Shown here: positions 49,841 through 57,859 of the stretch, in pieces
Numbering within the stretch: position 1 is the first letter of the stretch
Layout: each line of letters opens with the position of its first letter
Assembly: GCA_947502835.1 (NCBI GenBank)
Contig: CANNBJ010000001.1
Coordinates: 372,001 to 436,000, forward strand
DNA: 64,000 bases
Source: Bdellovibrionales bacterium
Lineage (GTDB): Bacteria; Bdellovibrionota; UBA1018; CAIMNF01
Reading direction: 5' to 3'
Made by a program: the position numbers and the translations under genes
Notes under the pieces: model-generated
The model's database searches: none
Told to the model about the DNA's origin: nothing
The model's input: the letters and a program-made list of their open reading frames with translations, nothing else

Positions 49841-50346
49841 TCGATGGTGATGCTTTCGATCTTCACTTCCGTTTTCGGACGATCCATCCGGTCGCGATCC
49901 CCTTTTGAGATCTCCAAAACAACATCCATTCCCGACACGACCTCACCAAAGATGGTGTGATTCCCGGCGAGCCAAGGTGTTGGCTTGACCGTGATGAAGA
50001 ACTGGGAGCCATTGGTGTTCGGCCCGGCATTGGCCATGGCGAGGATTCCCGGTCGATCAAACTTGTCTGTTGGCTTGGTTTCGCACGCAAAACGATAGCC
50101 TGGCCCGCCAGTTCCGGTTCCAAGCGGGTCGCCTCCCTGGATCATGAAGTCTGGAATCACTCGATGGAAGATGGTTCCGTTGTACAACGATTTTCCTGTC
50201 ACCTTCTCGCGCGTCTTCGGATCAAGCCATTCGCGGGTTCCGGTGGCGAGTCCGATGAAGTTTTCCACTGTCTTCGGAGCGGTTTCCGGAAAAAGCTTGA
50301 TTCCAATGGTACCGAGAGAGGTTTGAACGATTGCAGTTTTGCTCAT
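49837..50346 (-). CDS. ppiB: Peptidyl-prolyl cis-trans isomerase, cyclophilin type
   Basis: This 169-residue cytoplasmic cyclophilin has the core TIFHRVIPDFMIQGGDP with the catalytic Arg in FHRV. GTGGPGYRFACE, LAMANAGPNTNGSQFFIT and NHTIFGEVVSGMDVV follow. No signal peptide is present. It catalyses proline isomerisation during folding. Its TGA overlaps the btpA ATG, forming a small operon ppiB-btpA-recombinase on the minus strand. Confidence 0.93.
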   Translation of the reverse strand: MSKTAIVQTSLGTIGIKLFPETAPKTVENFIGLATGTREWLDPKTREKVTGKSLYNGTIFHRVIPDFMIQGGDPLGTGTGGPGYRFACETKPTDKFDRPGILAMANAGPNTNGSQFFITVKPTPWLAGNHTIFGEVVSGMDVVLEISKGDRDRMDRPKTEVKIESITIE

Positions 50347-50415
50347 GTTTGCTGAATTTCCTTCGGCGCCAATCTAAAACAAGTGGCAGTGGGGGACAAA
50401 CAAAAAGCGAAGGGC

Positions 50416-51765
50416 TCAGAACGAATCAATTTTGCCGGTTTTCAAAAGGACGGAGGCCATGGCGCGAGTCATCTCTTGCGAATACCGGGGGAAAACAACC
50501 CTGTTGAGAAGATCCAGGATTTCCGAGGGACTGGAAGCCGTATCTCGAATGATGAGATATTGGTTGATCATGCTGAGGACCTCAGCCATGGGATGAAGCT
50601 GGGATCCCCCGATCCGATTGGGGAATCCTTTTCGATCCTTGGTCTCATGGTGCTGTCGGATGACTTGAAGCGTTGTTTGCCCAAGGGTGGTGGAAGAGGC
50701 GAGGAGATCGGCGCTATGGAGGGGGTGGCGATGGTAGAAGTTTTTTGCCTCGGGAGGAATCGCATCCGGCAAGAGCTCGGAGATGTTCCCGAATGGGGAG
50801 TGGATCAAGGAGATGTCCTGAAGCATGCAGGCAAGGCACAGGATTTCGACGATTGCAGTCTTTTCGAAGCGGAAATGTCCACAGAGGAGGAGTGACAGGG
50901 TCAAGGATTGCAAAGCTCGATCCGTCTCAGCGGCCTCGTGGAGGAATTCGATCATCCTGGGAGCGTTTCCGGAACGGTCAAGGCGGTTCAGGTACCGAAA
51001 GAGGGAGTAAAGAAACCCGTGTGCGCGCCTGATCAAAGGATCAGTCGGCATCTCTTTGCGAATGGTTCCGAGCACCTGTCGAGCTTCTGCGAAAAGCTCA
51101 CTCTTCAGCCATGGTTCCGAGATTCCACCAAGGTCATAGCGAGCAAGTTTTGCATTCCGGATTTCTTCCCGGGCTTCGCGATGCTGAAGATCGCTCATGT
51201 AAAGCCAATGACTGAATTTTTCAGCCTGTTCAAGATACCTTCGATCAACCGGGCTCCCCTTGGATGAAAAAAGGTTCATGCTTCCATCTTGGTGATGGAT
51301 GAACACATCCGCAGGGTAGGTGCTTGAGCTTCGAAAATCCAGAGTGGGAATTGCAATGAATCCCGATCGGACCCCGCTTGGAATCGGGCGAACTTCGGAA
51401 TCAGTGGCTTCCTCGGGAGTCGATGCGCGCAGGGCGCCCACCAGCGTGCTAAAAGTCGTATCTTGCGGAAACACACCCTTGATGCGGATTGACTTCAGGA
51501 AGGACGCATCCGGTTGGTCGAGAAGAAACACAGGAGTCACGGGTCGGTTCGTGAGACAGAATTCAAGGAACTCGAAAAGGCTTGAGCGCCCGTCATTCAC
51601 GGGCAGATAGATTCCATCGAGCGGAATCAGGGCATTCCCGATGACTTCACGAGCCTCAAGCAAGGACGAGCACAGAAGAGGACGAAAAGAGGCACTCTCT
51701 TTTGACTGAACTTTGATCTTTTCGCGCCATTTCCAGTCCGGATGAACCAGAAGAACCGACCCCAT
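50416..51765 (-). CDS. Degenerate receiver plus HD-GYP-like protein
   Basis: The 449-residue product has an N-terminal receiver-like segment (about 1-125) with LVHPDW and LDGIYLPVNDG but without a clear phosphoacceptor Asp site. Its C-terminal half resembles HD-GYP phosphodiesterases: FYHRHPLHSADLL, IRQHHETKDRKGFPNRIGG and AEVLSMINQYL. The HD pair itself appears as LQDISLI rather than HDIG, and the GYP motif as GFP. It is therefore probably a c-di-GMP binding or signalling protein without catalysis. It is typical of a cytoplasmic regulator. Confidence 0.6.
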   Translation of the reverse strand: MGSVLLVHPDWKWREKIKVQSKESASFRPLLCSSLLEAREVIGNALIPLDGIYLPVNDGRSSLFEFLEFCLTNRPVTPVFLLDQPDASFLKSIRIKGVFPQDTTFSTLVGALRASTPEEATDSEVRPIPSGVRSGFIAIPTLDFRSSSTYPADVFIHHQDGSMNLFSSKGSPVDRRYLEQAEKFSHWLYMSDLQHREAREEIRNAKLARYDLGGISEPWLKSELFAEARQVLGTIRKEMPTDPLIRRAHGFLYSLFRYLNRLDRSGNAPRMIEFLHEAAETDRALQSLTLSLLLCGHFRFEKTAIVEILCLACMLQDISLIHSPFGNISELLPDAIPPEAKNFYHRHPLHSADLLASSTTLGQTTLQVIRQHHETKDRKGFPNRIGGSQLHPMAEVLSMINQYLIIRDTASSPSEILDLLNRVVFPRYSQEMTRAMASVLLKTGKIDSF

Positions 51766-51839
51766 AGACCTTATTTTAACGAAAGAAAAGGCCTTCCAAA
51801 AGATGTGTCATCCCTGACCCACGGCTTTAGGGGGTTGAC

Positions 51840-52886
51840 CTATTTCATTTGCCTCAACTCGGTGATGATGGTTTGAACCTGTGTTGAATCAACTTCATCG
51901 ACCCAGATCTCCACTCTTCGGTTCAGCAGGTGGGCTTCTTCCGTGGAGTCCTGATCGATAGGGTGCTTTGCCCCGAACCCCGTGGCAGTGATTCTTTTTT
52001 CCGGTATTCCAAGAGAGATGAGTTCCGTTGAGACCGATTGCGCACGTCGCTCCGAGAGAACCTGGTTTTGATGATTCACGTCCCTTGAGTCGGTATGTCC
52101 TTCCACCCGGATCACAGACCAATGGTCTTTGTTTTTCATGAGGACAGGGGCGAGTGAGGCGAGAGCTTCTTTCGCCTTGGCATTGATTCGGTCACTCCCC
52201 AGTGGAAAGGAAAGAAGCGCTTCGCCCAGATAAATGCGGATCGAACGATCGCGAACCTCGGCGAACTCTGGAACTCCACTCGTGCGAGCGGGCTCCTTTG
52301 GAGCAGGGCGAACCGGGGTGAATCCGATCTGGAAATCAAGGAGAGCGGCAATTCCGCTCCGTCTCTCAAGGTTGAGCGTACTCAGAACGGATGCGCCAAC
52401 ACGGAAGCGAAAGTCCTCACCCCACTGATACAAGGCCCTGACTCCAGCGCGGATCTGAAGTGCAAGTTCGTCCACAGAACCGTCCTCGTCATACGAAACG
52501 TCACCTCCTGTGAGGGCTTGCGCCAAGGGACCGATTTGAAATCCATGAAGACCCAATGAGTCCATTTTCCACCGTGGAGAAATCTCTCCGACAAAGGACC
52601 GGGTGATGACCTTCACCTGAGTGGCAGGAAATTCGGGTTGCGCAGTGAGCTGGCTGTACTGATAGCCTGCCCCGAGATCAAGGAGCCATCGGTCAAACTC
52701 CTGGGATGCAATCAGGCGAAGATTCCCCTCGACTCCGGATTTCGAGGTTTCAAGGGGGCGCGAAGTGGAGACAAAAAGAAATCCGGAAGAGGCCCCGAAG
52801 AACAGGGAGGGCGAGGTAGGAGGCGCGCATTCGGATTCTGTCGATGAAAAAAGGACACACAAAGCAAAAAACAGGACTCTTTTCAC
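51840..52886 (-). CDS. OmpA-family outer-membrane protein
   Basis: This 348-residue protein has a signal peptide (cleavage near ESECA). A barrel of about 200 residues (FLFVSTSRPLETSK, LDLGAGYQYSQLT) leads to a C-terminal peptidoglycan-binding OmpA domain (about 225-335). The domain shows FPLGSDRINAKAKEALASLA, IRVEGHTDSRDVNHQNQVLS, ERRAQSV and ATGFGAKHPIDQDS with LNRRVEIWV. It anchors the outer membrane to peptidoglycan. Its start overlaps the stop of the upstream lipoprotein gene as ATGA. Confidence 0.88.
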   Translation of the reverse strand: MKRVLFFALCVLFSSTESECAPPTSPSLFFGASSGFLFVSTSRPLETSKSGVEGNLRLIASQEFDRWLLDLGAGYQYSQLTAQPEFPATQVKVITRSFVGEISPRWKMDSLGLHGFQIGPLAQALTGGDVSYDEDGSVDELALQIRAGVRALYQWGEDFRFRVGASVLSTLNLERRSGIAALLDFQIGFTPVRPAPKEPARTSGVPEFAEVRDRSIRIYLGEALLSFPLGSDRINAKAKEALASLAPVLMKNKDHWSVIRVEGHTDSRDVNHQNQVLSERRAQSVSTELISLGIPEKRITATGFGAKHPIDQDSTEEAHLLNRRVEIWVDEVDSTQVQTIITELRQMK

Positions 52887-53674
52887 GACTCAAAATCCTC
52901 GGTCCTGATGGATCCGGCCACATTCAACTCGAGATCGTCGAGGCGGACGCTTGAGGACTCGAAATAGAACCGGTCACCGAAAATGAGCTGGAAGGGTGCG
53001 AGTTTTTGATCACGTTTCATTCCAAGGTCAAATACATCGCCCGAAACAAAGCACGCGGAAGGGGAGTTCTTCAGCAAGGATTTCAGGGAGCGCAAGGGAG
53101 CGGTGGTTCTCACGAACCGGAACGCGGAGTCGGCCGCATTGATCTGAAATGTAGTCCATTCTTCCTTCTGTTTCGGGACAAAGGGATCGGTCGTAACCAC
53201 CCGGTAGTCCGGATTCAGGGAGTCGCAGTTCAGATCGATCAAAAGCTTCAAGCTTACATGGTTCTCGCAGTCCACGGGGCCAACGGGCTCATACACTTTG
53301 AATTGCAGGCTCTGGAACGCATCGATCTTCAATCCTGCGGAATCGAGTCCAAACCCAACCTGTGCCTGGCTTCCAAGACCCAATCCGTAATACGCTCCCG
53401 GGGAGTTCGGTCCCTCAAATGTGCGCAAGAGCGCATAGTGGTTCTCGTTGGGTTCGTTTCCGATTCCGATTTTTGCGCGGTTTACGGTGACGGCAAAAGA
53501 GGTTCTTCCAAGCGTTTCACCAAAAGGGCTCCCGGGATCGGTTCCCGGATCCACGACGATGGGGTTTATGGTGGGAGACACGCGAAGGGCGTTTCTCGAA
53601 ACATCCTGACCGCAGGCCGCGAAAAACAATAATCCCATGAAAAGGACAGAAGTCTTTTGTTCCATGAAATTCAT
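52883..53674 (-). CDS. Lipoprotein of unknown function
   Basis: This 263-residue product has a leader ending in lipobox FAAC (Cys21), so it is probably anchored in an envelope membrane. The remainder is mostly beta-like with a few Cys (DCENH, NCDSL, ACFVSG). No family is recognised. An ATG nine bases later (53665) is an alternative. It is translationally coupled to the OmpA gene downstream. A function in envelope structure is inference only. Confidence 0.6.
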   Translation of the reverse strand: MNFMEQKTSVLFMGLLFFAACGQDVSRNALRVSPTINPIVVDPGTDPGSPFGETLGRTSFAVTVNRAKIGIGNEPNENHYALLRTFEGPNSPGAYYGLGLGSQAQVGFGLDSAGLKIDAFQSLQFKVYEPVGPVDCENHVSLKLLIDLNCDSLNPDYRVVTTDPFVPKQKEEWTTFQINAADSAFRFVRTTAPLRSLKSLLKNSPSACFVSGDVFDLGMKRDQKLAPFQLIFGDRFYFESSSVRLDDLELNVAGSIRTEDFES

Positions 53675-53789
53675 TTAGCCCGAAGTTTTTGCGGGCTGCA
53701 AGAACTAGTGTGGGGCCGTTGAGTTCCGCTAAAATTGACAAAATTAATTGGGAATTGTAGAAGCCTGGAAGGCCAGGATTTTGAACCAC

Positions 53790-54974
53790 ATGAGTTTGTT
53801 TGTTCAGCTTCGAAAAACCTTCATTTCTCCAAATGTACGAGTCTCCTCCAGGATTCTTCGCGTTCTTATTTTGTTTCCTTTGGCAGGCTCCCTTGCCTCT
53901 GGATCGGAGGAATCGTGCAAATCTCTTCTTCTGGCGCAGACTCCGATTTCCTATGCTGCGCTCGATGCTCTTCGGGCGGCTCAGGCAAGCTTCGAGATCG
54001 AAGCGGTTGGCAAAGTCATTGACGGCCGCCCCCGTGCCATCATCCTGGCCGGCGAATCGCACGTAAAGCAGGAAAAGGCATCGCGTGCGGGAGTGAAGCT
54101 CACCGGACAGTTTCCGTTTCGGGGCCTGGAAGGTGCGGATCTATCGAAGAATGGAATCGCGGGAGTGCTCATGGCCCCGGTGCTGGCGTCCCTCGATTTC
54201 ATCGCTAAGAAAATCCTGCGACTGAAGGGGAGCTCGATTGATGATGCCTGGGTGCAACCGGGCTTGGAGATTGCAAAAAACGAAGTGGCAATTGCGGTGG
54301 CCTCCCGTCTGAAGGCAGAGAAGGGCATGGCCTCGCTGCGACTTACTGAGGCGGAAGAACAAGAGTTGCTTGCAGCCCTTCAAGAAATTGATTTGGAGAC
54401 CGGGGATCAGACCAGACTGATTCGTGTCAAAGGGGAGGATGTGCTCCCCTTGATCAAACTCCACCTTGCCGATCCCGCTCCCCCCGCGGAGAGAAGGCTT
54501 CCGTTGAATCTGGCTTTGGAAGAGGGGCATCAGCCCGGCCTTCGTGAAAACCTGGCGATGGTCGGATTCCCACTCAATTTGGGGTGGATCGCATCGGACC
54601 TCGCGCTTTCCTATACCTCATCGCACGGGCATCCGGAGATGACGGGCGCAAGTCATGCGGTGAGTGCGATGACGACGTTGGTTTCGCTGTACACACTCTC
54701 GAAGTATGCCTTCCAAAAGAAGCACTCGGAAAAGCGTTGGTTTCACTTTGTTTTCCCTCTTCATCATGGGCTTCTCGAGGGCAGGAATGAAACCATGGTC
54801 GCAAATATCGAGAGGGGGTTTCTTGAGAACCCGGACTATGATCAGATGTTGGTATTTGTTGGACAAGCGCACGGTAAGGGGATGAAAAACCTGTTGCTTG
54901 AGCACTATGGATACCGCGAAGCGATCATTCCGAAGCTTCCCTCAGTTGAATCCGTTGAATCCAGGAATGAGTAA
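53790..54974 (+). CDS. TraB/Tiki/EreA-like exported hydrolase-fold protein
   Basis: This 394-residue product has a signal peptide (ILRVLILFPLAGSLASG). It contains IILAGESHVKQEKASRAG near the N-terminus, where GExH is a conserved metal or acid site. RNETMVANIERGF and MLVFVGQAHGKGMKNLL follow near the C-terminus, in the usual order for the TraB/PrgY/Tiki/erythromycin-esterase superfamily. Two hydrophobic segments (LGWIASDLALSYTS, VSAMTTLVSLYTL) lie in the middle. It may be a periplasmic or membrane-associated metalloprotease-like hydrolase. A TTG at 53748 is an alternative start. It is followed 53 bp later by the PilT-like gene. Confidence 0.5.
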   Translation: MSLFVQLRKTFISPNVRVSSRILRVLILFPLAGSLASGSEESCKSLLLAQTPISYAALDALRAAQASFEIEAVGKVIDGRPRAIILAGESHVKQEKASRAGVKLTGQFPFRGLEGADLSKNGIAGVLMAPVLASLDFIAKKILRLKGSSIDDAWVQPGLEIAKNEVAIAVASRLKAEKGMASLRLTEAEEQELLAALQEIDLETGDQTRLIRVKGEDVLPLIKLHLADPAPPAERRLPLNLALEEGHQPGLRENLAMVGFPLNLGWIASDLALSYTSSHGHPEMTGASHAVSAMTTLVSLYTLSKYAFQKKHSEKRWFHFVFPLHHGLLEGRNETMVANIERGFLENPDYDQMLVFVGQAHGKGMKNLLLEHYGYREAIIPKLPSVESVESRNE

Positions 54975-55027
54975 ATTCGATTCACGGTGCCCTCTTTTCC
55001 CATCGCAGCCCGGGTGTTAAACTCATA

Positions 55028-56224
55028 ATGATGATCGAGACACTCGTTCGTATCGGAAAGGAAAAAGGCGCAAGCGACTTGCATCTTGATGCGGGATCCT
55101 CCCCGGTATTTCGGGTGAGGGGAGAATTGTTGCGAATCGGGGAGCCCGTGACCGGTGCACAGCTCGAGGCCGAGGCGCAGGCGCTGCTCGGACGAGGCTG
55201 GGATCGATTCATGGAGCAGAAATCCGTTGATCTTTCAAAAACGATTTCAGGTGTCCGTTGCCGATTCAATGTGTTTCAAACAGTGCGAGGGGTATCGTTC
55301 GCGATCCGGCTTCTTTCCTCATTTCGTGGATCCATTCGCGACTGCAACCTGCATCCGGATCTGAAAAGACTCATTCAGGCTGAGACCGGACTCGTGATTG
55401 TTTCCGGGCCCACGGGCTCGGGGAAAAGTACCACTCTTGCGGCATTGATCGAGGAGCTCAATGGAAGTGACCGCTTGAATATCATTACCATTGAAAAGCC
55501 GATTGAGTACTACTACCCGAGCCGTCAGTCGTTCATACGGCAGCGTGAGATTCCGCGGCACAGTCCCAGTTTTGAGCAAGCCATCATGGACAGCATGAGG
55601 GAGGATCCGGATGTCCTTGTGATCGGAGAGATGCGGGAACCAGAGGTGATGCGCCTCACGTTGAATGCGGCCGAAACGGGACACCTGGTGCTCGCTACCA
55701 TGCACTCATCCACTTGCGCCGAAGCGATCAGCCGGCTGTGCATGTCGTTTCCGGCAGAGATTCAGCCTTCCATTCGTTCGCAAATCGCGGATTGCCTGGT
55801 TGCAGTGGTGTGCCAGCGCCTTCATTATTTGCCTCATCTTCAGATCCGTGTGCCGGTATTGGAGATCCTGACAGCAAGTTCCGCAGTAAAGGGGAGCATA
55901 CGGGCCGGTAACTTCTCCCAGCTCATCTCCTGTTTGCAGACGGGTGCCGAGGACGGAATGTTTTCGTTTGAGCGATATAGAACCTGGATGGATCAAAAAA
56001 AAGACTGGGTCAAGCCCTCGCAAGCCACCCCTCACTCCCTGGAACCCACGTCATCCCCGGAACTTGAAACAATTCCTGAAAAACGGATTCCACCGGTAAA
56101 GCGTGGCAACACAGGGTTGATCGAGCGTGCTTCGATCCCGGCATCGAGTCGAATCGAGATCAACCCGCACGAAGATGATTTGGAGGCTCTTGCCCGTCAG
56201 ATTGCGGGCGATAGCGAGGAGTAG
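55028..56224 (+). CDS. PilT/PilU-like type IV pilus ATPase, altered Asp box
   Basis: This 398-residue cytoplasmic ATPase matches PilT with GASDLHLDAGSSPVFRVRGEL, Walker A GPTGSGKST (127-135), Walker B GEMRE (200-204) and His box GHLVLATMHSSTCAEA. The Asp-box, usually IEDPIE, reads IEKPIE with Lys157. The C-terminal motif AIRNLIRE of PilT is not found, and the tail after residue 310 is unusual and Pro-rich. It may be a specialised or inactive retraction ATPase. No pilus genes are adjacent. Confidence 0.78.
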   Translation: MMIETLVRIGKEKGASDLHLDAGSSPVFRVRGELLRIGEPVTGAQLEAEAQALLGRGWDRFMEQKSVDLSKTISGVRCRFNVFQTVRGVSFAIRLLSSFRGSIRDCNLHPDLKRLIQAETGLVIVSGPTGSGKSTTLAALIEELNGSDRLNIITIEKPIEYYYPSRQSFIRQREIPRHSPSFEQAIMDSMREDPDVLVIGEMREPEVMRLTLNAAETGHLVLATMHSSTCAEAISRLCMSFPAEIQPSIRSQIADCLVAVVCQRLHYLPHLQIRVPVLEILTASSAVKGSIRAGNFSQLISCLQTGAEDGMFSFERYRTWMDQKKDWVKPSQATPHSLEPTSSPELETIPEKRIPPVKRGNTGLIERASIPASSRIEINPHEDDLEALARQIAGDSEE

Positions 56225-56229
56225 GGCAG

Positions 56230-57750
56230 CTAGGACCGAGCCCCTCTTCGGTTGCGGTCCCTCGAGCCGTGTTTCTGATAGACCATCTTCGCTTCGGCCC
56301 GCACATTTGATTTTTGGTGCCATTGGAAGATTCTTTCCTTTGCCTCGTGATAGGAGGCTTCCGGATCGACGATTGGATTCGGGTAGTTCTCCCCGGGAAT
56401 GAACCCCAGGGATCCGCCAAGCAGCGGCGGAATGTGATGGGGTTCGGCAAGATCATTGTTCGGCAACGAAGCGAGCTCCGGACAGTATTTCCGGATGAAT
56501 TCTCCGGAGGGATCTTTTTCAAGAGCCTGCTTCTTTGGTGAGTAGATACGAATGGAATTGATGCCCGTCACCCCTGATTGCATTTGAACCTGGCTGAGAT
56601 GGATTCCCGGCTCGAAATCGACAAACTGACGGGCAAGAAACTGGGCTGGCTTGCGCCAATGGAGCCAGAGTTGGTAGGAGGCAAAACTCATGAGCGTCGC
56701 CCTCAATCGAAAATTGATCCATCCGGTTTGGTGAAGGGCTCGCATTCCGGCGTCAATGATCGGAAATCCAGTTCGACCTTCGCACCAGGCTTCAAAAAAC
56801 TCCTGGTTGAATTCATTTTCCCTCATTCCGTCAAACGAGCGATTCATATTCTCGAATTCGATCTCGGGCTCGGATTCAAGTTTTTGAATAAAGTGGCAGT
56901 GCCATGCAAGCCTGCTCTCGAAATGCTCGAGGCTTGAACGCCAGGATTTGTGAATGGGATGGTCTCCGAGTTGCTCCTTTTTTGTCGCGACCTTTTCAAG
57001 GATTTCAGAGATGGAAAGCGCACCCCACGTCAGATACGGACTCACTCTCCCGCATCCATTTACCGAGCGGCTTGGAGAGGAGAGGGATTCAAGATAATGC
57101 TTTCCTCGTTCTTCAAGAAATGTCGCAAGGACTTTTTCTCCGGTCTTTCGACCTCCCCTTTGCGCGTACCTTTTGCTAGAGGGAGGAAGGCTCAGATCCG
57201 TAAGGGTAGGGAGGATCGGCGGAGCAGGATGGATCTCGGAGGGCCAGGATTGATTTGGCGCCCGAAACAGTGGTCGGTACAGGATTTTCGAACGCCCTTC
57301 GGCCCAGCGGTCGCGATTCTTGAGCCCTCGGATCACACCGAACTGCCGGTATTCGAACCAAGGGATATTTTGAGTGCGGACCCACTTTTTGACGCGGATA
57401 TCGCGTTGATAGGTCCAAAAGAGCCCTGTCTCCTCGTGGCTGTGGAGTTGCGAGATTCCGTAGGTTTCATGAACTTTTTGCAGCGCCTCGACTGCTTCAC
57501 CTGTGACGATAAGAAGGGGCACTCCGCACGCACGCAGATCTTCTTGCAACTCAAGTACGCACTCAGAAAAGAAAACGTAATGTGAGGAATCAAACTCTGG
57601 CGATCGGAACCATTCGGGCTCAAGAATGATGAGTCCTAGCACTTTCCCGTGGCGTGCTGCATGGGTAAGAGCGGCGTGGTCATGGATGCGGAGATCCTTT
57701 TTAAACCAAACGAATTCGTAGCTCATGGTACCTTCCGCACGAGCTTCCAT
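56230..57750 (-). CDS. Cryptochrome/photolyase-family flavoprotein
   Basis: This 506-residue protein has an N-terminal antenna domain (YEFVWFKKDLRIHDHAAL) and a C-terminal FAD-binding domain. The latter shows RVSPYLTWGALSIS, WHCHFIQKLE and GRTGFPIIDAGMRALHQTG, with the WINFRLR segment. Photolyases repair pyrimidine dimers with blue light; cryptochromes signal. The ATG at 57750 has a strong SD (GGGGGGAG at 6 nt), and a second, 57726, follows GGAAGG and directly precedes the conserved domain. Both starts are plausible. The length is close to bacterial classes such as the FeS-free PhrB-like or cryptochrome groups. Confidence 0.88.
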   Translation of the reverse strand: MEARAEGTMSYEFVWFKKDLRIHDHAALTHAARHGKVLGLIILEPEWFRSPEFDSSHYVFFSECVLELQEDLRACGVPLLIVTGEAVEALQKVHETYGISQLHSHEETGLFWTYQRDIRVKKWVRTQNIPWFEYRQFGVIRGLKNRDRWAEGRSKILYRPLFRAPNQSWPSEIHPAPPILPTLTDLSLPPSSKRYAQRGGRKTGEKVLATFLEERGKHYLESLSSPSRSVNGCGRVSPYLTWGALSISEILEKVATKKEQLGDHPIHKSWRSSLEHFESRLAWHCHFIQKLESEPEIEFENMNRSFDGMRENEFNQEFFEAWCEGRTGFPIIDAGMRALHQTGWINFRLRATLMSFASYQLWLHWRKPAQFLARQFVDFEPGIHLSQVQMQSGVTGINSIRIYSPKKQALEKDPSGEFIRKYCPELASLPNNDLAEPHHIPPLLGGSLGFIPGENYPNPIVDPEASYHEAKERIFQWHQKSNVRAEAKMVYQKHGSRDRNRRGARS

Positions 57751-57859
57751 TTTCACTCCCCCCAAATCAAGACGATTCACGGGCAATCTTGCTTCGAAAT
57801 GGATCCGTGTTTTTTAAATTATATTGATTTAAAAAAAAGGGATTTTTTTTGAATACCCC

